Positions 7,996 through 15,022 of a DNA stretch of 19,594 bases are shown in pieces. The stretch's first letter is position 1. The number at the start of each line of letters is the position of its first letter. Where the stretch lies: contig CAXYVG010000070.1 of assembly GCA_964292325.1 (NCBI GenBank), forward strand, positions 1 to 19,594, written 5' to 3'. The DNA comes from CTSoil-075 sp964292325. GTDB lineage: Bacteria; Bacillota; Negativicutes; DSM-13327. Under the pieces are notes generated by a model that saw nothing but the letters and a program-made list of their open reading frames with translations, had not been told where the DNA came from and made no database searches. The position numbers and the translations under genes are program-made.

Positions 7996-8712
7996 ATGAT
8001 GTACCAGTTACGCTGGCGTAGGGCAGTCCTGATTTCTTTACTATTTCATGTTCTTTTTTTGGGTAGTATAGGGTGGATGACAGCTAAATTTTTCCTGCCA
8101 ACGGATGTCGAACAAGCTCTTGAGATTGAATTAGTGACAGAATTGCAACATGAACAAGATTTCCCATCTGACCCTTCTGTGGCACCGGCGAATAGGCAAC
8201 AGGTAAAAACTATGATGCAACAAGGAAGTCAATCTACCACGAATCCATCGGTAGCTAGTTCAAAAGCTGTTATTGTAGCAGATAGTATGTCGATGATAGC
8301 AACGGAGATGCCAACGGCATCATCAGGTGGGAATGAAGAAGGTAATACATCTTCTTCCAATATGTCCAATGGAAATAGTGGCAGTGGTACTGAGGGTGGT
8401 AGTGCTAATAACAGCAAAACTCGTAAAAGTAGCGGTGTGAGCCGACCGAGTATTTTAAGCAAAGTGGATCCCAGCTATCCCGAATCAGCAAGGCAAGGTG
8501 CTGTAGAGGGAACCGTGATTGTCAAAATACAAATTTTGAAAAATGGTAGACCTGGCAATATTTCTATTTATCGTACTTCAGGCTATGGGGAACTAGACAA
8601 TGCGGCGATAGCTGCCGTTCAGCAATGGAGGTTTGTGCCAGCTAAAGATAGAGATAGTGGCGAGGCGCTTTTATCTGAGGTGAGCATTCCAGTCGCTTTT
8701 CGTTTGCAATAG
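7996..8712 (+). CDS. tonB: TonB energy-transducing protein with a Ser/Gly/Asn-rich linker
   Basis: This 238-residue protein links the ExbBD motor to the outer-membrane receptor. An N-terminal helix (about 11-30) carries S14 and H18 in an SxxxH spacing, matching the functionally important S16/H20 pair of E. coli TonB. A long periplasmic linker (about 57-150) follows, then the C-terminal domain (152-238) with YPESARQGAVEGTVIVKI and QQWRFVPA. The linker is rich in Ser, Gly, Asn and Thr instead of the usual Pro-Glu/Pro-Lys repeats. I chose ATG 7996 because GGGGAGG (7981-7987) lies 8 nt upstream. A GTG at 7990 overlapping the exbD stop is in frame but only 2 nt from that site. The gene should serve BtuB in particular, given its place in the B12 locus. 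Confidence 0.92.
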   Translation: MMYQLRWRRAVLISLLFHVLFLGSIGWMTAKFFLPTDVEQALEIELVTELQHEQDFPSDPSVAPANRQQVKTMMQQGSQSTTNPSVASSKAVIVADSMSMIATEMPTASSGGNEEGNTSSSNMSNGNSGSGTEGGSANNSKTRKSSGVSRPSILSKVDPSYPESARQGAVEGTVIVKIQILKNGRPGNISIYRTSGYGELDNAAIAAVQQWRFVPAKDRDSGEALLSEVSIPVAFRLQ

Positions 8713-8760
8713 GTTATGATAAACAGATAGAATTATTAAAGATTTTGAGAGGGTGATCGT

Positions 8761-9291
8761 ATGTCAGAAAAAGGTTTAATCATCGTTCATACAGGCAATG
8801 GAAAGGGAAAAACAACAGCCGCCTTAGGTATGGGGATGAGAGCATGGGGACAGGGAATGAGGGTACTTGTTGTACAATTTATAAAGGGCAATTGGAAATA
8901 TGGCGAATTACAAGCAGCTGAGAGAATGGGATCTGATTTTGTGATCCGCCAGATGGGTGAAGGTTTTGTGAAAGGTTGTAAGGAAGAGGAAGTTCCCGAT
9001 CACAAAAGTGCAGCTGCTGAAGCATTGCAAGCCGCGAAACTTGAAATGGCATCAGGAAATTGGGATATGATCATCTTAGATGAAATCAATTATGCAATTA
9101 AATTTGACCTTGTATCAGTGGATGTAGTGCTGGAAATACTAAAAGTAAAACCTCCTTCTTTGCATCTAATCCTCACAGGACGTGATGCTCATGCTGATAT
9201 TATCGAAATTGCTGATTTGGTGACAGAGATGAAAGAAATCAAACATCCGTATAAAAAAGGAATTAAGGCGCAAAAAGGGATCGAATTTTAA
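8761..9291 (+). CDS. cobO: Cob(I)alamin adenosyltransferase, CobO/CobA (BtuR) type
   Basis: This 176-residue cytoplasmic enzyme transfers the adenosyl group of ATP to the cobalt of cob(I)alamin or other cob(I)yrinic species, giving the coenzyme form that the riboswitches sense. It has the P-loop GNGKGKTT at 12-19, VVQFIKGNWKYGE, the acidic segment MIILDEINYAI (Walker B-like), LILTGRDAH, and the C-terminal KHPYKKGIKAQKGIEF shared by the CobO family. The length is typical. A GAGAGGGTGATC site precedes the ATG. It lies 48 nt after tonB in the same direction. Its place behind the uptake genes suggests that it adenosylates imported or salvaged corrinoids, although it could equally serve de novo synthesis. 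Confidence 0.95.
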   Translation: MSEKGLIIVHTGNGKGKTTAALGMGMRAWGQGMRVLVVQFIKGNWKYGELQAAERMGSDFVIRQMGEGFVKGCKEEEVPDHKSAAAEALQAAKLEMASGNWDMIILDEINYAIKFDLVSVDVVLEILKVKPPSLHLILTGRDAHADIIEIADLVTEMKEIKHPYKKGIKAQKGIEF

Positions 9292-9312
9292 TTACTATAT
9301 AGGAGCTACAGT

Positions 9313-10083
9313 ATGACAAAGGATCAGTTGATAGGTAAAGTAGCCATGATCACGGGTGGTACTTCAGGCATTGGCTTAAGCACTGCCATCATATTATTAC
9401 AAGCAGGTGCGAGTGTAGCTTTAATTGGTAGGCAACTAGAAAAAGGGCAGCTTGCATTAGAGCAACTCGCGATGTATGACTCTAAGGTGTGTTTTATTCA
9501 AGGCGATATTAGTAAGGTAAAGCAATGCGCGCATGTAGTGGAGCAGACGATCGCTAGATTTGGGAGACTGGATATTGTGATTAATTCTGCTGGAATCTAT
9601 ATGGAAAAAGCCATTGATAATGTGACGGAAGAAGAATTTGATCAGATGATGAATAGTAATATAAAAGGAACTTATTTTATTTGCAAATTTGCATTGCCAT
9701 ATTTACGCAAAGCGGGTAGTGGTGCGATTATTAATGTTTCGTCTGATGCAGGGATTAATGGTAATTGTTTATGTACAACGTATTGTGCGTCAAAAGGTGC
9801 GGTGACGACTTTTACCAAAGCATTGGCTCTTGAAACTATTCACTATGGGATTCGTGCGAATTGTGTATGCCCAGGGGATGTTGATACTCCAATGTTAGAA
9901 CAGCAATTGGCGAGCATCGATAGACCAGAAGAATATTTACGCGATATGGCATCGTTGTATCCGATTGGGCGGATTGCAAAGCCACAAGAAATTGCTAATG
10001 TGATATGTTTTCTAGCATCGGATGCAGCGTCTTTTGTAAATGGTGCAGTTTGGACGGTAGATGGTGGTTTGACGGCCTGTTAA
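9313..10083 (+). CDS. SDR-family NAD(P)-dependent oxidoreductase, substrate unknown
   Basis: This 256-residue classical short-chain dehydrogenase/reductase has the cofactor motif TGGTSGIG at 14-21, NSAG at 91-94, N115 in the MMNSNIKGT helix, catalytic S144 in NVSS and the YxxxK pair Y157/K161, followed by CPGDVDTPM. R40 in LIGR, at the end of the second strand, may favour NADP(H), though this is weak evidence. The overall pattern resembles 3-oxoacyl-ACP reductases and glucose or sugar dehydrogenases, but no specific substrate can be read from it. TAGGAGC precedes the ATG, and the gene follows cobO by 21 nt, so it is probably the last gene of the B12 uptake operon. It shows no resemblance to CobK/CbiJ precorrin reductases. 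Its role in cobamide metabolism, if any, is unknown. Confidence 0.9.
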   Translation: MTKDQLIGKVAMITGGTSGIGLSTAIILLQAGASVALIGRQLEKGQLALEQLAMYDSKVCFIQGDISKVKQCAHVVEQTIARFGRLDIVINSAGIYMEKAIDNVTEEEFDQMMNSNIKGTYFICKFALPYLRKAGSGAIINVSSDAGINGNCLCTTYCASKGAVTTFTKALALETIHYGIRANCVCPGDVDTPMLEQQLASIDRPEEYLRDMASLYPIGRIAKPQEIANVICFLASDAASFVNGAVWTVDGGLTAC

Positions 10084-10117
10084 TATTTTCATTGATCGAT
10101 TTGAAGTTGAAATATAC

Positions 10118-10146
10118 TTGACAGGGCAAAAGCTTTGTTATAAAGT
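10118..10146 (+). promoter_or_regulatory. Sigma-70-type promoter upstream of the second cobalamin riboswitch
   Basis: TTGACA at 10118-10123 is followed by TATAAAGT at 10139-10146, the same spacing and the same -10 region sequence as the promoter at 10-38. It starts 35 nt after the SDR stop and would begin transcription just before the aptamer, making cbiL an independent unit. Confidence 0.7.
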
Positions 10147-10167
10147 TATAAAAGACTACGTTACGAA

Positions 10168-10382
10168 AATTACATATTGAAGATATAGGTGCCCGTTAGG
10201 GGCTTAATAGGGAAGTCCGGTTGAAATCCGGCACGGTCCCGCCACTGTAATGAGGAGCGAATCCATATACATACCACTGAGAGCTACTCTTGGGAAGGTT
10301 TGGATCAGCTATGAGTCAAAGTCAGGAGAACTGCCTATATAGCAATCACCGTTATTACCTGCGAGAGATGGGGAGGGGATTT
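10168..10382 (+). ncRNA. Adenosylcobalamin riboswitch (B12 element) in the cbiL leader
   Basis: This is a second full-length B12 element with the same conserved blocks as the first: TAGGTGCC, GGCTTAATAGGGAA, the core GCCACTGTAATGAGGAGCGA starting at 10241, CCACTGAGAG, TTGGGAAGG, GTCAGGAGAACTGCC at 10321-10335, and CGAGAGATGGGGAGG. It differs from copy one mainly in variable stems, for example GTCCGGTTGAAATCCGGC, which here pairs better. It precedes an intrinsic terminator (10457-10488) and cbiL. Repression of corrin synthesis when adenosylcobalamin is plentiful is the expected logic. Boundaries are approximate. Confidence 0.97.
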
Positions 10383-10456
10383 ATGCAGTTGTATTTAAAA
10401 CACTAGGGTGTGTTGATATCTCTATAAGTAGAGTTTTATTATAATTGTATATATCT

Positions 10457-10488
10457 AAGCCTTCTGATTATATTTTCAGAAGGTTTTT
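10457..10488 (+). terminator. Intrinsic terminator, expression platform of riboswitch 2
   Basis: CCTTCTGA (10460-10467) pairs with TCAGAAGG (10476-10483), extended by a G-U and two A-U pairs, and TTTTT follows. It ends about 30 nt before the cbiL ribosome binding site, so it can act as a ligand-dependent terminator. Its 5' arm (10461-10468) is also complementary to GTCAGGAG at 10321-10328 in the aptamer, with two G-U pairs. Confidence 0.8.
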
Positions 10489-10531
10489 GTGTTGTTATGG
10501 AATGGATGTAAACATTTTAAGGAGGCCATGT

Positions 10532-11236
10532 ATGTTAGGAATTTTTTACGGTGTTGGTGTTGGACCAGGAGATCCAGAGTTGCTTACATTAAAAGCAGTC
10601 AAGGTGATAAAAGAAGCGGATGTCATTATCGCTCCTAAAACGGAGAAAAAAGAAGATAGTACCGCGTTATCGATTGCTCGTCCGTATCTAAAAAAAGATG
10701 TTGAAATATTACATTTGGTTTTCCCGATGGTAAATCATACTACTACGTTAACCGATGCATGGGAAAATAACAAAAATAGTATTCTCAAAGAGCTAGAAGC
10801 TGGGAAAAAAGTAGTGTTTTTAACATTGGGTGATCCGATGTTTTATAGTACTTATATGTATGTGTATCGGTTATTAAAAGACTCTCCTCATAGCATTGAA
10901 ACGGTGCCTGGTGTACCAGCATTTTGTGCACTTGGTAGTCAACTTGGACAACCATTAGCAGAGGGGACTGATGTACTAAGCATTATTCCTGCTACGATGC
11001 AGGATGAAGAAATGGATAAAATCTTATCTGTCGCTGATAATGTTGTATTAATGAAAGTATATAAGAATTTTGCTCAGGTGGCAGAAAAATTAAAACAGCA
11101 TGGTTTTGATAATGCGGTTATGATTAGCAAATGTGGTCTGCCTGATGAAAAGGTGAGCTATAAGTTAGATGAAGTGGATGCAGAAAAAGTGAATTATCTA
11201 TCAACCATTTTGGCAAAAAAACGTAAACTTGGTTAA
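10532..11236 (+). CDS. cbiL: Cobalt-factor II / precorrin-2 C20-methyltransferase
   Basis: This 234-residue SAM-dependent methyltransferase of the tetrapyrrole methylase family methylates C20 of the corrin precursor (CbiL with cobalt-factor II in the anaerobic route, CobI with precorrin-2 in the aerobic route). It shows GVGVGPGDPELLT (7-19), LTLGDPMFYST (97-107) and ETVPGVPAF (123-131), which favour CbiL/CobI over other family members. Start: AAGGAGG (10519-10525) lies 6 nt before the in-frame ATG at 10532. Upstream in-frame extension (TTG 10445) would run through the terminator hairpin and is rejected. The gene stands alone behind its own riboswitch, with no other cbi gene beside it. The anaerobic form is inferred from the likely organism. 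Confidence 0.92.
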   Translation: MLGIFYGVGVGPGDPELLTLKAVKVIKEADVIIAPKTEKKEDSTALSIARPYLKKDVEILHLVFPMVNHTTTLTDAWENNKNSILKELEAGKKVVFLTLGDPMFYSTYMYVYRLLKDSPHSIETVPGVPAFCALGSQLGQPLAEGTDVLSIIPATMQDEEMDKILSVADNVVLMKVYKNFAQVAEKLKQHGFDNAVMISKCGLPDEKVSYKLDEVDAEKVNYLSTILAKKRKLG

Positions 11237-11291
11237 TAATTATTAAAAAATTAATTGTTGTATATGATGCATTAAAGAATGTAGATGCTTA

Positions 11292-11320
11292 TTGTGAGTT
11301 TTCTAGAAATGGGATATAGG
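11292..11320 (+). promoter_or_regulatory. Possible promoter upstream of the second importer operon
   Basis: TTGTGA (11292-11297) and TATAGG (11315-11320) are separated by 17 nt, and each matches 4 of 6 consensus positions. Transcription from here would run through the terminator at 11375-11400 before reaching the lipoprotein gene, so the leader may be regulated. Evidence is modest. Confidence 0.35.
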
Positions 11321-11374
11321 ACATCTGACGATTGCCATCTAAATAATTTATATGCATTCAATACCTGATTTTTT

Positions 11375-11400
11375 GCCGGATATTTTGTATCCGGCTTTTT
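11375..11400 (+). terminator. Intrinsic terminator between cbiL and the second importer operon
   Basis: A perfect 8-bp GC-rich stem, GCCGGATA (11375-11382) with TATCCGGC (11388-11395), has a TTTTG loop and is followed by TTTTT. It lies 139 nt after cbiL and 48 nt before the next start codon. It may end the cbiL transcript or act as an attenuator for the downstream operon. Confidence 0.8.
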
Positions 11401-11447
11401 CTAAATCTAAGTATATAAGTGTTTTATCGTTATGGGGGAGAATGATT

Positions 11448-12413
11448 ATGAAGCGTACGTTTTTCTATGTGACATGTATATTGATCATGAGTTTGATGTT
11501 TGCTGGGTGTGCATCTAAATCAAATAGCAAAGAAGCTTCTCAGCCAAGTCAGCAATATTTGCAGATTACGGATGATGCTGGCAAAATGGTGGTACTGGCT
11601 AAAAAACCGGAACGCATTGTGGTATTATCTACATCCTTATTAGATGTTTTATATGGCGTTGGTGGACAGGCGATTGGCAAACCAAGTTCCAAAACACCTG
11701 CGATGTTTCCTGCGTCTAAAAATGCAACAGACATTGGATTTGTGTATAATGTAAATATGGAACAAGTAGTAGCCTTGCAGCCTGATTTAGTAATCGGTTT
11801 TCAGGGAATTCACGAAAAAATGATCCCCATATTAGAAAGCAGTCATATACCAGTGATCATGCTGAAGATGAAAACGTACGATGATGTGTTGGCAAAAATG
11901 AAGTTATTTGGTGATATTGCAGGTACACCAGAGAAAGCACAAAGCGTGATCGATCACATGCAATCTGAAATTCATAAGGTGACCGCCAAGTTGCCTATGC
12001 AAAATAAAAAAGTCGTCATTCTCCATGCTACTGCTAAGAATGTAACGGTTGAACTCGATAAAAGTATTGCTGGCGGTATTGCCAATATGCTAGCCTTGCA
12101 AAATATCGCTGTTGGTAGTAAGCCAATTGATGGTGATTCTGATATCGCTCCCTATAGCTTAGAAAAACTAGTCGAAGGGGATGCCGATGTCATTTTGGTT
12201 GTCACAATGGGAAATATCGAAGATATAAAGAAAAGAATGACAGCTGATATTTCCAGTAATCCAGCATGGGCGGGACTACGAGCGGTAAAAGAGGGAAAGA
12301 TATTCTTTTTACCATCGGAACTTTTTCAATTAAATCCTGGTATTCGCTTTCCTGAAGCGGTTGCCTATATGGCAAACGTAGTATACCCAGAGGTATATAG
12401 CAATGCTCAATAG
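11448..12413 (+). CDS. ABC transporter substrate-binding lipoprotein (FecB/BtuF-like), second system
   Basis: This 321-residue type-II importer binding protein (periplasmic-binding family PF01497) has a lipoprotein signal with Cys21 in MFAGC. Family features are LAKKPERIVVLSTSLLDVLYG, NMEQVVALQPDLVIGFQG, and a C-terminal lobe with SNPAWAGLRAVKEGKIFFLP. I chose ATG 11448 because GGGGAG (11435-11440) is 7 nt upstream and the signal peptide then begins MKRTFF. A further in-frame ATG at 11442 is too close to that site. ATG 11352 would place the terminator at 11375-11400 inside the coding region. It overlaps the permease gene by 11 bp. The substrate could be cobamide or a corrinoid precursor, heme, or a ferric siderophore; the position beside cbiL suggests corrinoid, weakly. 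Confidence 0.88.
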   Translation: MKRTFFYVTCILIMSLMFAGCASKSNSKEASQPSQQYLQITDDAGKMVVLAKKPERIVVLSTSLLDVLYGVGGQAIGKPSSKTPAMFPASKNATDIGFVYNVNMEQVVALQPDLVIGFQGIHEKMIPILESSHIPVIMLKMKTYDDVLAKMKLFGDIAGTPEKAQSVIDHMQSEIHKVTAKLPMQNKKVVILHATAKNVTVELDKSIAGGIANMLALQNIAVGSKPIDGDSDIAPYSLEKLVEGDADVILVVTMGNIEDIKKRMTADISSNPAWAGLRAVKEGKIFFLPSELFQLNPGIRFPEAVAYMANVVYPEVYSNAQ

Positions 12414-13386
12414 ACATGTTTGGCGGGTTTTGATCATAGTCATTTTTTCACTACTAGCAGTTGGGGGTATTTTTCTTAGCTTGGCTAAAGGAGCCATGGC
12501 GATTAGTTTACAAGATATTGCTGGGGTTCTATTTTCTGATCATGCGGGAACGAGTCAACAGGTCATCTGGAATATTCGTTTACCAAGAACCTTAGTTGGG
12601 GCTTTAGTAGGAATTAATTTATCGTTAGCAGGAGCCATCTTACAAGGCGTTATGAAAAATCCATTGGCAGATCCTCATATTATTGGTATTTCTTCAGGAG
12701 CGGGTTTAGCAGGGGTCACGATCATGGTGCTATTTCCTGATAAAGAATACTTAGTGACGCCGATCGCTTTTCTCGGTGCGATGATGTCAGCGGTATTTAT
12801 TTATATACTAGCCTGGAAAGGTGGTATTCGGCCCATACGCATTATCTTAGCTGGGGTGGCAGTATCCGCTTTTTTAAATTCAGGGATTTCTGCATTGATG
12901 GTATTTTATAGTGATCGGGTTCATGGAGCGCTGATGTGGATGGTGGGCGGGCTATCGGCTCGCAGCTGGCCACATCTAGATATTATTTTGCCTTATACAG
13001 TAGTAGGTGGAATACTTGCGATAGCAGGTGCAAGGCGGCTTAACATCTTAAATTTGGGCGATGAAATTGCCAGGGGGCTTGGGGTAAATGTAGAGGTTTC
13101 GCGAATTGCTATGACAGCAGTCGCAGCGTTACTCGCAGCAAGCGCGGTTAGCGTTGTTGGTTTACTAGGTTTTGTGGGGCTGATTGTTCCTCATGCGGCT
13201 CGGCTACTCGTAGGCTCTGATTATCGCTATTTATTACCTGCTTCTGCGATTTTAGGGGTAGCAGTTGTTACGTTAAGTGATACATTGGCGAGAGTGGCTT
13301 TTTCTCCTCTAGAAATCCCGGTAGGCATTATTATGGCCTTTATGGGAGCGCCTTTTTTTCTATACCTCTTGCGGAGGGATGCATAA
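12403..13386 (+). CDS. FecCD/BtuC-family ABC transporter permease, second system
   Basis: This 327-residue polytopic inner-membrane permease of the BtuC/FecCD family carries the hallmarks RLPRTLVGALVGINLSLAG, followed by AILQGVMKNPLADPHIIGISSGA, and near the C-terminus GLLGFVGLIVPHAARLLVG. An AGAGGT site at 12389-12394 inside the previous gene precedes the ATG by 8 nt, and the 11-bp overlap implies coupled translation. It is clearly paralogous to the permease at 4531-5586 (shared QG-NxLADP-IIG-SSGA pattern) but diverged. It ends with a 1-bp overlap with the ATPase gene. Specificity is not determined by this subunit. Confidence 0.92.
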   Translation: MLNRHVWRVLIIVIFSLLAVGGIFLSLAKGAMAISLQDIAGVLFSDHAGTSQQVIWNIRLPRTLVGALVGINLSLAGAILQGVMKNPLADPHIIGISSGAGLAGVTIMVLFPDKEYLVTPIAFLGAMMSAVFIYILAWKGGIRPIRIILAGVAVSAFLNSGISALMVFYSDRVHGALMWMVGGLSARSWPHLDIILPYTVVGGILAIAGARRLNILNLGDEIARGLGVNVEVSRIAMTAVAALLAASAVSVVGLLGFVGLIVPHAARLLVGSDYRYLLPASAILGVAVVTLSDTLARVAFSPLEIPVGIIMAFMGAPFFLYLLRRDA

Positions 13387-14180
13387 TGCCAATGATGAAA
13401 ACGGAGAATATATCAGTCCATTTCGCTGGAAATACGGTACTAGACAATCTGACACTGGCAGTAGAAAAAGGACAGATGATTTCCATTTTAGGTCCGAATG
13501 GTTCAGGAAAAAGTACCTTACTAAAGACGTTATCGCGTAATGTAAAACCAGATCAAGGAACAATCTATCTCGATGATCAGAATGTAGCGACGCTTAGCGC
13601 CAAAGTAATTGCAAAAAAAATGGCAGTTTTGCCTCAGTCACCTCAGGCACCTTCTGATGTAACAGTGAGGGATTTGGTGGAATATGGGCGCTATCCTCAT
13701 CAAAGCTGGTGGCAGGGGAAATCAGAAGAGGATCATCATTGGATCGATTGGGCTTTAGAGCAAACAGGTCTTATGAGGATGAAGGATCGGATTGTCAGTA
13801 CTCTTTCGGGTGGTGAGAGGCAACGGGTATGGATTGCTATGGCACTCGCGCAGCAACCAGAAATTTTGCTTTTAGATGAACCTACGACCTACCTCGATAT
13901 TTGTCATCAACTTGAGATTATGGAGTTATTAGCGGAATTTAATCGGAAGCATCATATGACCGTTGCGATGGTGCTTCATGACATCAACCAAGCTGCTAGA
14001 TATTCCGATTGTATTGTGATGCTCTACCAAAGCAAAATTTTTGCTGTCGGCAAGCCGAAAGATGTGATTACATCGGATAATTTACGAGAGGTATTTGGGG
14101 TGGAGAGTATGATTACAACTGATGATACAGGAAGGCCGGTTGTAGTCATTACAGGGTTAACTAAGAGAAGAGGTTATTAA
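13386..14180 (+). CDS. FecE/BtuD-type ABC transporter ATPase, second system
   Basis: This 264-residue importer ATPase has Walker A GPNGSGKST (36-44), Q-loop VLPQ (81-84), signature LSGGERQ (140-146), Walker B ILLLDEPTT (160-168) and switch histidine H198. Its length is normal for the family; it lacks the C-terminal Rossmann-like domain present on the paralogue at 5583-6836. The segment EYGRYPHQSWWQGKSEED (99-116) parallels AGRYPYLKWWQNERQEDQ (102-119) of that paralogue, which supports a common ancestor and perhaps a related substrate. GGAGGG (13373-13378) lies 7 nt before the ATG, which overlaps the permease stop codon (TAATG). It ends 2 nt before the ABC-2 ATPase gene. Confidence 0.93.
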   Translation: MPMMKTENISVHFAGNTVLDNLTLAVEKGQMISILGPNGSGKSTLLKTLSRNVKPDQGTIYLDDQNVATLSAKVIAKKMAVLPQSPQAPSDVTVRDLVEYGRYPHQSWWQGKSEEDHHWIDWALEQTGLMRMKDRIVSTLSGGERQRVWIAMALAQQPEILLLDEPTTYLDICHQLEIMELLAEFNRKHHMTVAMVLHDINQAARYSDCIVMLYQSKIFAVGKPKDVITSDNLREVFGVESMITTDDTGRPVVVITGLTKRRGY

Positions 14181-14182
14181 AG

Positions 14183-15022
14183 ATGATTCATGTAGAAAAT
14201 TTTAGCAAAAAATTTGATCAGCGCATTGCGGTTGATAACTTATCACTACATATTGGTAAAGGCGAAATTTTTGGGCTACTTGGTCCGAATGGCGCAGGAA
14301 AAACAACGACGATTCGAGTGCTGACGATGCTCACTCAGCCAACGGCAGGTACCATTACCATTGATGGTTGTGAAATCGGTCATAACCGTCAATGTATTAA
14401 AGCGGTAATTGGTGTAGTGCCGCAGCATTTTAATCTCGATATTGAACTGACAGCTTGGGAAAATCTTGAGCTTCATGGACGTCTTCATCACATGCCAAGT
14501 GAGATTCGCAAAAAGCGGATTGCAGATCTCTTAGAATATGTAGAGCTTAGTGATCGGGCAAATGATATGGTGCAAAAATTTTCTGGCGGCATGAAACGTC
14601 GCTTGATGATTGCAAGGGCCCTTCTTCATCAGCCTAAGGTATTATTTCTTGATGAACCAACAGTAGGTCTAGACCCGCAGGTGCGTCGGCGGCTTTGGGA
14701 GCTTATTCGGCGTTTAAAAAGTGAGGGACTTACGGTACTACTGACCACTCATTATATTGAGGAAGCAGAAAGCTTATGTCAACGGGTCGCGATACTCGAA
14801 CAGGGGAAGCTGATTGCCTTAGATACTCCGGCAACACTATGTGAGCGATTAGGGGCTTATGCTGTAGAGTGGGATGAGGACGATGGACTGAAAACAAAGT
14901 TTTTCGCTGATCGGATGGTAGCCTCGGAGTTTGCTAGTACATTAACGACAACTACGACTTTACGCCGAACCAATTTGGAAGATGCCTTTGTTGAATTGAC
15001 TGGGCGAAAGGTGGTAGGGTAA
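14183..15022 (+). CDS. ABC-2-type transporter ATPase (DrrA/NodI/YadG-like)
   Basis: This 279-residue ATPase of the type normally paired with ABC-2 membrane proteins has Walker A GPNGAGKTT (34-42), Q-loop VVPQHFNLD (78-86), signature FSGGMKR (133-139), Walker B KVLFLDEPT (152-160) followed by VGLDPQ, and H190 in TTHYIEEAE. The FSGGMKRR signature and GLDPQ separate it from importer ATPases. The C-terminal 70 residues form the usual accessory region ending NLEDAFVELTG. Two nucleotides separate it from the importer ATPase gene, and it overlaps the ABC-2 permease gene by 1 bp, so both transporters appear to be made from one message. The substrate is unknown; export of a drug, lipid or polysaccharide is usual for the family. 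Confidence 0.9.
   Translation: MIHVENFSKKFDQRIAVDNLSLHIGKGEIFGLLGPNGAGKTTTIRVLTMLTQPTAGTITIDGCEIGHNRQCIKAVIGVVPQHFNLDIELTAWENLELHGRLHHMPSEIRKKRIADLLEYVELSDRANDMVQKFSGGMKRRLMIARALLHQPKVLFLDEPTVGLDPQVRRRLWELIRRLKSEGLTVLLTTHYIEEAESLCQRVAILEQGKLIALDTPATLCERLGAYAVEWDEDDGLKTKFFADRMVASEFASTLTTTTTLRRTNLEDAFVELTGRKVVG

Noticed and set aside
9313..10083. SDR gene as a CobK/CbiJ precorrin reductase
   Set aside because: CobK/CbiJ is a different family; this protein has the full classical SDR motif set.
11237..11447. A third B12 riboswitch before the second importer operon
   Set aside because: The GCCACTG core, TAGGTGCC and GGGAAGG blocks are absent; only a terminator and a promoter-like sequence are seen.
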